Assembly: GCA_910575005.1 (NCBI GenBank)
Contig: CAJTCL010000011.1
Location: 1-64,000, forward strand
Length of the DNA: 64,000 nt
Reading direction: 5' to 3'
DNA from: Lachnospiraceae bacterium
GTDB taxonomy: Bacteria; Bacillota; Clostridia; Lachnospirales; Lachnospiraceae
Shown: in pieces, positions 43,513-52,639 of the stretch
How positions within the stretch are numbered: the stretch's first letter is position 1
Layout: every line of letters begins with the position of its first letter
Notes under the pieces: model-generated
The model's database searches: none
Told to the model about the DNA's origin: nothing
Seen by the model: the letters and a program-made list of their open reading frames with translations, nothing else
Made by a program: the position numbers and the translations under genes

Positions 43513-44986
43513 TTATTTAATTCATTCGATTTTTTAGTATTTTTTCCTATAACATTGATTGTATATTTTTTTATGCCAGCAAAGTGGCGTTATTTATGGC
43601 TGTTAATTACTAGTTATTATTTTTATATGGGCTGGAATCCAAAATATGCTGTTTTGATAGGACTTTCCACAGCCGCTACTTATGTGAGCGGATTATTACT
43701 TGAAAATACAGAAAAAAAGAAAATGGTTGTTTGGTTTTGTGTGTGTTTTAATCTAGGAATTTTATTTTTCTTTAAGTATTTTGATTTTGCATTGGGAAAT
43801 GTAAATCGAGTATTGGATTTGCTGCATATTCAGATAATCGAGAAGCCATTTGATGTCATTTTGCCAGTAGGTATTTCTTTCTATACCTTTCAGGCCTTAA
43901 GTTATACCATTGATGTATATCGAGGAGAGATCAAAGCAGAAAAAAATTTTTTCCGGTATGCTTTGTTTGTTTCGTTTTTTCCTCAGTTAGTGGCAGGGCC
44001 AATTGAGCGTTCTAAGAATCTTTTGCGTGAGATTGTTGAACTGCCCACGAAAAAATTATGGAATTATGAGAGAATTACCAAAGGTCTGATGATTATGCTT
44101 TGGGGATATTTTATGAAAATGGTACTCGCAGACCGTATAGCAATTTTAGTTGATCATGTTTACAATTCTTATTATATGTATGGATCTGTGGAGCTATTAA
44201 TTGCCACTGTGGGATTTGCATTTCAGATTTATTGTGATTTTTCCAGTTATTCAACAATTGCCATTGGTGCGGCACAAGTCATGGGATTTACATTGATGGA
44301 AAATTTTGATACTCCATATTTTGCACAAAGTATCAAGGAATTTTGGCGCAGATGGCACATTTCTTTAAGCACTTGGTTTAGAGATTACGTTTATATACCA
44401 CGGGGGGGGGAATAAATGTTCGAAAAATAAAAAGTACTGTAATCTAATGATTACATTTTTGGCAAGCGGGTTATGGCATGGAGCAGCATGGACTTATGTG
44501 GTCTGGGGCGGCCTTCATGGATTGTACCAAATCATTGGAGAGCAGCTGCAGCCTCTGCGCAATCATATCAATGAAAGAATGCATACAAAGCAGGAATCAT
44601 TTAGCTATAAGGCGGGAAGAATATTTATTACATTTTGTCTTGTGGATTTTGCTTGGATTTTCTTTCGTGCAGATTCGATCAAAGGGGCATTGGAAATCAT
44701 ACGTAGAATTTTTTGTAGTATTAATCCGTGGGTGTTGTTTGATGGCAGCCTCTATGAATTGGGATTAAATATGACAGAGATCCATATTTTGCTGGTAAGT
44801 TTAGTGGTGTTGTTATTGGTTGATCTGGTCAAATATAAACGGCAGTTACGCTTAGATTTATTTTTAGATCAGCAATGTATCTGGTTCCGTTGGTTGGTAC
44901 TGTTATTTCTTTTCTTTGCATGTGCGATATACGGAAAATATGGACCTAATGTAGATAGCAGTCAGTTTATTTATTTTCAATTTTAG
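43510..44986 (+). pseudogene. MBOAT O-acyltransferase (AlgI/DltB-like), frameshifted at a run of nine G
   Basis: The 5' frame (43510-44415) gives 301 residues with about seven membrane helices and ends just after KEFWRRWHISLSTWFRDYVY. The rest continues in another frame from about 44411 to 44986 and holds the catalytic-His motif SGLWHGAAWTYVVWGGLHG. The break is at C followed by nine G (44402-44410). Eight G would restore one 491-residue protein reading GGNKCSKNKK across the join, the normal MBOAT length. The truncated form lacks the catalytic His. The gene may be phase variable, recently broken, or miscalled by one base. The SGNH partner follows at 44999. Confidence 0.85.
44402..44410 (+). 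repeat. G9 homopolymer, candidate phase-variation tract
   Basis: Nine consecutive G in an AT-rich gene, at the exact point where the MBOAT frame is lost. I saw no other G-run this long in the window. Confidence 0.8.
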
Positions 44987-44998
44987 AAGAGGTGCAAA

Positions 44999-46435
44999 AT
45001 GGGAAAGAAATTCTTAAAAATAACACTTTTTATATGTTTGCTTATAGCAGGATTGTCATACACATATTCAGTCTTGTCATTAAAGATGCAGCCAGGGCTT
45101 CCAAATATGTATAAATTAGAAAAAAATAGTGTAGATGTCATGTTTTATGGAAGCAGCCACTGTAACTATACCATAAATAATGCCATTTTATGGAAAGATT
45201 ATGGAATTGCAAGCTATGATATGGTGGGGGGCGGACAGAATTTGGGTTCTACCTATTATTATATGGAAGAAACCTTGAAAACGCAGAAGCCAGCACTGAT
45301 GGCGGTGGAATTGGTGTTTACTTCCTGGAGACGTACAGGTCTGGAGGATGGAGGCAATATTTATAGAAATACGATAAATATGCATTGGTCCAAAACGTTT
45401 TTTGAAAATTTGAATTATGCAGTAGACCTTGCAGAAGGAAGTGAAGAAATAAAAGAGGCCATTGCTCTAAAATATCCTGTAACACATACACGCTATTCTG
45501 ATTTGACAGAAGCTGATTTTGAGCGGGATGGATATTTAAGAGGAGGTTATAATCCAAGCTGGACCAAAGATCATTATAAAGAATCTGAGGTAAAGAAATT
45601 TATGTCAGATGAAATTGGAGAGCTGCGCGAAGATGATAAAATGTATTTGGAAAAAATGATAGATTTAACAGATAAAAATGATATAGAACTTATATTTTTT
45701 ATTTCTCCATATGTATTGCGAGAAGGGGATGCCCCATATTTTAACGCAGCAGAACAGTTTGCAGAGGAACATAACATTCCATTTTTGAATTTTAATAAAA
45801 TGTATGATCAAATAGGCTTTGATTTTGATAATGATATGAGGGCAGAAAAACATGCTGGTTCACATATGAATAATTTTGGAAGTGCCAAAGTGACCAATTA
45901 TTTTGGAGAATATATCACAGAAAATTATACGCTGCCCAATCTTTGGAAAAATGGTGGTCAGGAATATTTTGATGCTGTTGCACAGTATTGGGAACATATG
46001 GAGCAGAATTATGAGATATCTCGGTTAAATAATACCAATGAGTATCTAGAGTATATGATTACATTAATGCAAAATCATAAAGGGTATATGGTGATGGTTG
46101 CTGTGGATGGAGCTGGTTTTAACGACGAGGAATTGTTGACAAGTTTAAAAAAGATTGGAATTGGTCAAGCGGAATTAGGAACTGGCGGTCATTGGATTTT
46201 TTTGGATGGAGAAGCTCAATTTTCTTCCCAAGGAAAGGACGATTTCTTGTATTACAAAGAACTTGAGAATCACAAGTTTGCCTTGCAGGGAATAAATGGA
46301 AATTGGAATTTTATGTTAGACAAAGAAAAAAGCGGGAAGATCACAGATGGACTAAATATTTTTGTGTATGATCAGATTACGGAAAAGATTGTAGATAAGA
46401 TTGGAATAGACAGCACAGGGAAGATTGTTAGATAG
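44999..46435 (+). CDS. SGNH-like extracytoplasmic partner of the MBOAT acyltransferase
   Basis: This 478-residue protein has one N-terminal membrane anchor (KITLFICLLIAGLSYTYSVL). It then has an SGNH-like domain with the block-I Ser in VMFYGSSHCNYTI and a C-terminal HMNNFGSAKVTNYF block near residue 292. It resembles AlgJ/AlgX/DltD-type partners that pass acyl groups to the polymer outside the membrane. The last 120 residues are a separate alpha/beta region of unknown role. It starts 12 bases after the MBOAT, so the pair likely acts together when the MBOAT is in frame. Confidence 0.75.
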   Translation: MGKKFLKITLFICLLIAGLSYTYSVLSLKMQPGLPNMYKLEKNSVDVMFYGSSHCNYTINNAILWKDYGIASYDMVGGGQNLGSTYYYMEETLKTQKPALMAVELVFTSWRRTGLEDGGNIYRNTINMHWSKTFFENLNYAVDLAEGSEEIKEAIALKYPVTHTRYSDLTEADFERDGYLRGGYNPSWTKDHYKESEVKKFMSDEIGELREDDKMYLEKMIDLTDKNDIELIFFISPYVLREGDAPYFNAAEQFAEEHNIPFLNFNKMYDQIGFDFDNDMRAEKHAGSHMNNFGSAKVTNYFGEYITENYTLPNLWKNGGQEYFDAVAQYWEHMEQNYEISRLNNTNEYLEYMITLMQNHKGYMVMVAVDGAGFNDEELLTSLKKIGIGQAELGTGGHWIFLDGEAQFSSQGKDDFLYYKELENHKFALQGINGNWNFMLDKEKSGKITDGLNIFVYDQITEKIVDKIGIDSTGKIVR

Positions 46436-46479
46436 AAAGTAAAAAGATGTCGCAGAAATGGAAAGGGTAAGGTAGCAAG

Positions 46480-47211
46480 ATGAAAGCATTGATACTTAAT
46501 TCAGGTATAGGAAAGCGAATGGGAGAATTTACAACAACGCACAACAAATGTATGGCACAGATCGCGCCTGGTGTGGCAATTATTGATTGGCAGTTGCAAT
46601 TGCTGCAAAGAATAGGTATCACTGAAGTTGTAATTACTACAGGGCCTTTTGCAGATGCACTGCAGGAGCATGTGATTAGCCATTATCCAGAGATCCATTT
46701 TACATTCCGGCACAATCCTGTCTATGATAAGACAAATTATATTTATTCGATTGCTCTGGCAGCGGATGAACTGCGGCAGCAAGATATCTTGTTATTACAT
46801 GGAGATTTAGTGTTTGAGGAGAGTGTGCTGCGAGATATTGCAGAGAGTGAAAGCAGTGCTATGGTGGTAGACAAGTCTCTGCCTCTTCCTGAGAAAGATT
46901 TTAAAGCGGTTGTGCAGCAGGGGAAAATTACGAAGGTTGGTATTGAGTATTTTACGGATGCTTATGCGGCACAACCCTTGTATAAGTTATTAAAAGACGA
47001 TTGGAATCTCTGGCTGGATCAAATTGTGAATTTTTGTGACAGAGGGGAACGCAATGTCTATGCAGAAAATGCATTGAATGAAGTTAGTGATCGTGTTTGT
47101 ATCAAGCCATTTGATGTCAATCAGCGAATTTGTACAGAGGTAGATAATCTGGATGATCTTGAGAGAGTTCAGACTATGATGAAGGAAATCGTGGAATCAA
47201 AGAGACAATAG
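46480..47211 (+). CDS. LicC/PntC-like nucleotidyltransferase
   Basis: This 243-residue NTP-transferase-fold protein has a variant signature loop LNSGIGKRMGEFTTTHNKCM, where most relatives have LAAGxGxR, then DWQLQLLQRIGITEVVITTG and the metal-binding HGDLVF. This type activates phosphocholine (LicC) or aminoethylphosphonate (PntC) with CTP. Its place between phosphonopyruvate decarboxylase and the reductase fusion suggests that it makes a CMP-phosphonate. The substrate is inferred from context. Confidence 0.75.
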   Translation: MKALILNSGIGKRMGEFTTTHNKCMAQIAPGVAIIDWQLQLLQRIGITEVVITTGPFADALQEHVISHYPEIHFTFRHNPVYDKTNYIYSIALAADELRQQDILLLHGDLVFEESVLRDIAESESSAMVVDKSLPLPEKDFKAVVQQGKITKVGIEYFTDAYAAQPLYKLLKDDWNLWLDQIVNFCDRGERNVYAENALNEVSDRVCIKPFDVNQRICTEVDNLDDLERVQTMMKEIVESKRQ

Positions 47212-47223
47212 TTGGAGAGCGTG

Positions 47224-48084
47224 ATGTTGTTTTATGTGAAACAGGGGATAAAGACAATTTTAAAGCAGGGGATAAAGGTTTGGTATCATACAGTAGGATG
47301 GTTTCGGTGCTTAGGAATTACTATGACATCCAATGGTAAGGTTTTTGTTTCGTTTCGAGACAAGTATAAAGGAAAGCGCTGCTTTTTAATTGGAAATGGT
47401 CCCAGTCTCACCGAAGCAGATTTAGAGAGCATTGCACAGAATCAAGAGATCAGTTTTGCCTGTAATATTATTTATCATTTGTACGATAAAGTAAAATGGA
47501 GGCCAACTTATCATTTTATATCAGATGTGATTTATACAGTAGGATTATCGGAGGATATTGCTGACAGCATAGATACTACTCTATTTGTCAATCGTGATGC
47601 CTATCGGGAAATGAAAAAAAAGCCTCGGAATCTAGTATATGTAAATTGTATCAACCAAAAGAAATATTTTGTCAGCAACAACATATTGGCATATTATGTT
47701 CCAGCACAGGCTACAGTGATGACATTTATGTTGGAGATGGCGATGTATATGGGATTTAAGGAAATATATCTTCTGGGTGTAGACTGTACAAATTCTTTTA
47801 CTAAGGGACATTTTACCAAAGATTATGTTCCAACAGAGTTAGACGAATATAATTTGAATCGGGCTAGGCGGACTATGAATCGTCCCAATATGACGTTGGA
47901 GGAATTGGGAGAATATCGCAGAGAACGTTCCATTATGGCATATCAGAAAATTCAGGAATATGCACGCAAACATGGGGTGAAGATTTATAATGCATCCCGT
48001 GGCGGGGAACTGAATGTATATGAACGAGTGGATTTTGACACACTAATGGATGAGGAGAAAATGCATGGATACAATACTTTATAG
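47224..48084 (+). CDS. DUF115/MptE-like GNGPSL protein, putative glycosyltransferase
   Basis: This 286-residue protein has RCFLIGNGPSLTEADLESIA at about residues 54-75, YHFISDVIYT and YLLGVDCTNSFTKGHF. The GNGPSL motif occurs in MptE-like, Maf flagellin-modifying and GT42 sialyltransferase proteins. A close paralogous domain is the C-terminus of the next gene's product. I chose ATG 47224 (GGAGAG upstream) over TTG 47212. Its 3' end overlaps the next gene by 20 bases. With CMP-Kdo-type genes in the locus, transfer of a CMP-activated acidic sugar is a reasonable guess. Confidence 0.65.
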   Translation: MLFYVKQGIKTILKQGIKVWYHTVGWFRCLGITMTSNGKVFVSFRDKYKGKRCFLIGNGPSLTEADLESIAQNQEISFACNIIYHLYDKVKWRPTYHFISDVIYTVGLSEDIADSIDTTLFVNRDAYREMKKKPRNLVYVNCINQKKYFVSNNILAYYVPAQATVMTFMLEMAMYMGFKEIYLLGVDCTNSFTKGHFTKDYVPTELDEYNLNRARRTMNRPNMTLEELGEYRRERSIMAYQKIQEYARKHGVKIYNASRGGELNVYERVDFDTLMDEEKMHGYNTL

Positions 48085-51000
48085 AAAAGAAACAATATTT
48101 TTAGATTCTAAGGCGGAACAGGATTATACACAGGTATTTGACATGATTGGCTGCAAGAACGTATTCGCTGTATGTTCCGAGAGTGCAAAAGAACGCTATG
48201 GCAGACAATTGTTTTCTGATTCCCAGATAGCGGTGACATGGTTTGGCAGTTTTGCCTCAAATCCTATATATGAAGATGTTGCGGCAGGGGTAGAATTATT
48301 TCGCAAAGACTCATATGATGCGGTTGTCTCGATTGGAGGAGGAAGCGCGATTGATGTTGCCAAAGCTATTTTGGCGTTTTCTAATATGGATCCTTCCAGG
48401 GATTATATGGAACAGGAGATTACTGAGAGTAAAATTCCGCATCTGGCAGTACCTACTACTGCAGGAACAGGCAGTGAATCCACACATTTTGCAGTTGTCT
48501 ATGTAAATGGTGAAAAAAAATCAATTGCCCATGAATCTCTGCTTCCAGATTATGCACTGTTGGAGCCATTATATTTAGAAAGTCTGCCCTTGTTTCAGAA
48601 AAAGTGTACAGTATTAGATGCCTTGTGTCAGGCAATTGAGTCATACTGGTCTGTAAAATCTACGGAGGAGAGCAGAGGTTATGCAAAGGAAGCCATCAAT
48701 TTGATTCTTAGAAATATTGATTCCTATATTGCAGAAAAAGATGTAGTTTATGCGAGAATAATAAAAGCAGCAAATTTGGCTGGCCGTGCGATTGATATTA
48801 CCCAGACGACAGCAGCCCATGCCATGAGCTATAAATTGACTAGTTTATATGGTATTCCGCATGGTTTTGCAGTAGCGGTATGCCTTCCGTTTGTATGGGA
48901 AATGTTTCTTACCAATATAGATCAATGTATTGATCAGCGTGGAGAAAGTTATCTCTTAAGTATAATGCGTGATTTGCAGGAACTTTTTGGGACAGATTCT
49001 TTAGAACATACAATTATGATGTTTCGCGCAATATTGGCTCGCATGGAGATAAATTTAAATAATTATCAGTTGGCAGATAATTTGGATGTTTTGGCACAAT
49101 CTGTAAATATACAAAGGCTTGGTAATTTTCCAATTCATCTATCTGAACAGAATTTGAGAGAGATTTATCAAAAAGCATTTGAAAAAGAGGATATATTCAA
49201 ACCAGAATATGAAATGATTCTTGAAATAGCCTCAAATTTTAGAAGTTTAGATAAAAAAAAGTATAAGATTCAGAAAAAAATACTGGCATTCGATCTGCAA
49301 ACGTTAGATCGAGATCGTACCATAGAGGCAGCGTGGTTTTTCTATAAATCTTTAGAATATATGTTGGAATATCCTGAAGATACTTCTGTTTTATGTCTCA
49401 CGAAGGAATGTCAGTATTTGTGGGGAATGATGGCCTCCTATATCAAACAGACAGAGGCGGGATTGTATTATGTTAATCGGATCAAAGATCAATTAGAGAT
49501 TTTAGAATCTAAGTATGGACCAAGCAAATCAGAAAAACTTGCAGAAAAGATATGTTCTGTCATTCCTATGAAAAATAGGAAAATGTATTTGTATGTCAGA
49601 CAGGCATATGTCACATATCAAATAAAAAAAGCAGTACAGCTTGAGAAGCTATGTGCATTATTTGGTATTCAAGATTCTGTTTTGCTGTGCAGCATATTTG
49701 AAGGCTTGCTCTATCAGTTTGGGCTGAATGAGTACCATTATTTTACAGAACAAGAGGAGCAGGCATGTTTACAAATATTGTCAGAAGTCTCTATATTAGA
49801 GGGCAATCAAGACGAGTTTTGGCAGTGTTTGAAGGCAGTTTTCCAGGAGAAACCTCAAGAACAGAAATCTTATGATATTTTGTGCTGGCAGTATATTGTC
49901 AATAAGAGTAATGAGATACGGATGAAGCATTATCTGGAAGATGTCCGCACAGAACAGAAACTGCTTCTGAAAGAGGTGACGCAAGCATTGGGAGAGAGAG
50001 CCTATGCTTTGTGCGGGCCAACACTGGAAAATGCCTTAAATTTTCAAGAATATTCCGCCAACAGGCAAGGGATTACAATAGCGGTTTCTGATGCTCTCGC
50101 TGTGATTGAGGCAGATTTACAGAAAAAAAATCAAGTGCTTAAGTGTCTGTTGCAAGAAAATGTGTTATATGTGTATCATAATAACACCAAATGGCTGAGT
50201 ACAGAAGATGATGTACGTGGTTTGGGCATTTATATTAAATTGCTGCAGATGCCAGCTCTGAATTATGGAACTGATCAAGTAGAATTTGCCGGACAGAAGT
50301 ATCGTATTCCTGATAATTGTGACTATGCAATAGATTTATTCAAACAAGAAATGAAATGGGCTGTCACAGGACAGTATTCGGATCGCCCTTCAGTCGTGGA
50401 GATTGGCGGTAAAAAATATGTATTTAATGAGACAAGAGCTTCTGGAGCTGCACATGTTTCTTCTAAGAAAAAAAAGGGAGGAACAATCAGAAAGATCTTT
50501 CGGAAGATAAAACAGTCAGTGATGCATGGGACAAAAGAACGTCCCGTGGCTAAAGAAATTTTTCGGAGAATTTTGGAGTTTAAACGCAAAGTGGTCTACA
50601 CTTTGAGATATAAATATAAGTTTCAGGTTGATGATAAAATTGTACTGTTTGAATCCTATCATGGGAAGAATTACAACTGTAATCCCAGAGGAGTTTATGA
50701 GGCAATGCTCAAGGATGAGCGATATCTGGATTATACGTTTGTCTGGGCATTTAAGGAGCCGGAAAAGTATCGTTATCTGGAAGATAATTTTAGTACCATT
50801 GTGGTAAAATCTGCTTCTAAAAAGTATTATAAATATTGTGCTTCAGCAAAATATATTGTTTTGAATTTGCTGCTTCGTCCACAGATTACCTTAAAAAAAG
50901 AGCAGACCTATATCCAGACTTGGCATGGGAAGCCCATCAAAACGATTGGTTGTGGGAAACGTTTTGAGACAGATCCCAGAAGACGCTTGAAGGACACTTA

Positions 51001-52621
51001 CAGGCATTTTACCAGAAATGGTAAGCGAATAACGAAATTGCTTTCGCCTTCGGATTTTTTTGGCCCAGTTATGGGAGAGGCATTTAATTTTACAAAATTG
51101 AAAAAGAATAGAGATATTGTGCCAGCAGGCTATCCCAGAAATGATGCATTATTCCGATATCAGGAAGGGGATATCATGCGCATTAAACAACAGCTTGGGA
51201 TTGATCCAGAGAAGAAAGTGATTCTCTATGCACCAACCTGGCGTGAATTGTTTTCAGATTATATTGAAAAGGAAGCAATGGATGTGGTATTGAGAGTCAG
51301 TGATTCGATTGATTTTGCTGATCTGCACCAGGAGTTGGGAGATGAGTATTTGATTTTATTCAGAGCCCATCATTTAGATGCAAAGGCTATGGATATCTCC
51401 CGATACGGAGATTTTATCATTGATGTGACTGAGTATGAGAATGTAAATGATTTGTATATCATCAGCGATTTGATGATCTCCGATTATTCTGGCACCATTT
51501 TTGATTTTGGAGTATTAAAACGTCCAATGGTATTTTATATGTTTGACAGGGAACTGTACACTACTAAGCTGCAGGGTGTAAATATTGATTTGGATGAATT
51601 GCCGGGAATTTTTGTGGAGCGGGAAGAAGAACTTGCCCCTGCGATTAAAAAGCAATTTGCAGAATTTCAGTATGATGAAAAGTATGAGCGTTTTAATCAG
51701 AAATATAATCAATATGATGACGGACATTCTGGCCAGAGGGTGATTGATCAGTGTATGCCAGATAATGTGCTGCATAAAACCTTGACAACTCAGGCTGTGA
51801 AAAAGTTTATCAAACAAAAAATGTTATTTTTTACAAAACCGCTTAAGAAGCTGAAATTAAATTTCAATGGATTGCTGCGGGAAAAAGGGATTATTAAGGA
51901 TGATAATACCAGTAAGCTGTTGGAATTAAAGAATAAGTATGCAGGCCAGAGATGCTTTTTAGTGGGAAATGGTCCAAGCTTAACAGCAGAAGACTTAGAT
52001 ATGATTGCCGATGAAGTTACGTTCGGCTGCAATATGGTATATAAAATGTTTCAAAAGACAAAATGGCGGCCGACCTACCATTTTATTGTTGACATCATCT
52101 ACACCAAGAATTTATATCGGGAGATTAAGAATAATATTACCTCTCCGATGATTACTCATAACATAGCTTATCGTTCTATGAAGCAAAAACCGGACAATAT
52201 TGCGTATGTCAATACATTTTCACAGGAGGATTATCAGATTCGAGGAAATATGCTTGCCTATTATATACCAGCGCGGGCTACCGTAATGACATTTATGATT
52301 GAGATGGCAATGTTTATGGGATTTAAGGAGATCTATCTTTTAGGAACAGATTGTACCAATTCTTTTACCAGCGGCCATTTTGGTGAGGAGTATGTAGCCT
52401 CTGATTTGGATAAGGTAAATCTGGCCAGGGCAAGGAGAACGATTGGCAATCCAAATTTGACACTCGCAGAGTTAGGCGAGTATCGTCGGGAACGTTCCAT
52501 TGGGGCATATCAAAAAATAGCTTTGTATGCGAAAAAAGCAGATGTTAAGATTTACAATACCACAAGGGGAGGGGCACTGGAGGTCTTTCCCAGAAAGAAC
52601 CTTGAGGATGTGTTAAGTTAG
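48065..52621 (+). CDS. Fusion: Fe-type alcohol dehydrogenase, TagF-like phosphotransferase and GNGPSL domain
   Basis: This is a 1518-residue fusion. Residues 1-395 are an iron-type alcohol dehydrogenase like phosphonoacetaldehyde reductase: GGGSAIDVAKAIL, PTTAGTGSES, metal ligands D185, H252 and H266, with Gln189 where His is usual. Residues 400-850 are helical and unassigned. Residues about 855-1225 are a CDP-glycerol glycerophosphotransferase (TagF) domain: VLFESYHGKNYNCNPRGVYE, TWHGKPIKTIG, GYPRNDALF, LYAPTWRE, LMISDYSGTIFDF. Residues about 1284-1518 repeat the previous gene's GNGPSL domain. ATG 48065 follows AGGAG. I infer that it makes hydroxyethylphosphonate and attaches a CMP/CDP-linked group. 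Confidence 0.8.
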   Translation: MDTILYRKETIFLDSKAEQDYTQVFDMIGCKNVFAVCSESAKERYGRQLFSDSQIAVTWFGSFASNPIYEDVAAGVELFRKDSYDAVVSIGGGSAIDVAKAILAFSNMDPSRDYMEQEITESKIPHLAVPTTAGTGSESTHFAVVYVNGEKKSIAHESLLPDYALLEPLYLESLPLFQKKCTVLDALCQAIESYWSVKSTEESRGYAKEAINLILRNIDSYIAEKDVVYARIIKAANLAGRAIDITQTTAAHAMSYKLTSLYGIPHGFAVAVCLPFVWEMFLTNIDQCIDQRGESYLLSIMRDLQELFGTDSLEHTIMMFRAILARMEINLNNYQLADNLDVLAQSVNIQRLGNFPIHLSEQNLREIYQKAFEKEDIFKPEYEMILEIASNFRSLDKKKYKIQKKILAFDLQTLDRDRTIEAAWFFYKSLEYMLEYPEDTSVLCLTKECQYLWGMMASYIKQTEAGLYYVNRIKDQLEILESKYGPSKSEKLAEKICSVIPMKNRKMYLYVRQAYVTYQIKKAVQLEKLCALFGIQDSVLLCSIFEGLLYQFGLNEYHYFTEQEEQACLQILSEVSILEGNQDEFWQCLKAVFQEKPQEQKSYDILCWQYIVNKSNEIRMKHYLEDVRTEQKLLLKEVTQALGERAYALCGPTLENALNFQEYSANRQGITIAVSDALAVIEADLQKKNQVLKCLLQENVLYVYHNNTKWLSTEDDVRGLGIYIKLLQMPALNYGTDQVEFAGQKYRIPDNCDYAIDLFKQEMKWAVTGQYSDRPSVVEIGGKKYVFNETRASGAAHVSSKKKKGGTIRKIFRKIKQSVMHGTKERPVAKEIFRRILEFKRKVVYTLRYKYKFQVDDKIVLFESYHGKNYNCNPRGVYEAMLKDERYLDYTFVWAFKEPEKYRYLEDNFSTIVVKSASKKYYKYCASAKYIVLNLLLRPQITLKKEQTYIQTWHGKPIKTIGCGKRFETDPRRRLKDTYRHFTRNGKRITKLLSPSDFFGPVMGEAFNFTKLKKNRDIVPAGYPRNDALFRYQEGDIMRIKQQLGIDPEKKVILYAPTWRELFSDYIEKEAMDVVLRVSDSIDFADLHQELGDEYLILFRAHHLDAKAMDISRYGDFIIDVTEYENVNDLYIISDLMISDYSGTIFDFGVLKRPMVFYMFDRELYTTKLQGVNIDLDELPGIFVEREEELAPAIKKQFAEFQYDEKYERFNQKYNQYDDGHSGQRVIDQCMPDNVLHKTLTTQAVKKFIKQKMLFFTKPLKKLKLNFNGLLREKGIIKDDNTSKLLELKNKYAGQRCFLVGNGPSLTAEDLDMIADEVTFGCNMVYKMFQKTKWRPTYHFIVDIIYTKNLYREIKNNITSPMITHNIAYRSMKQKPDNIAYVNTFSQEDYQIRGNMLAYYIPARATVMTFMIEMAMFMGFKEIYLLGTDCTNSFTSGHFGEEYVASDLDKVNLARARRTIGNPNLTLAELGEYRRERSIGAYQKIALYAKKADVKIYNTTRGGALEVFPRKNLEDVLS

Positions 52622-52639
52622 AAAGAATGGAGGATTCAA

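Noticed and set aside
44447-44986. An independent small membrane protein gene
   Set aside because: Its sequence is the C-terminal third of an MBOAT protein with the catalytic His and joins the preceding frame if one G is removed.
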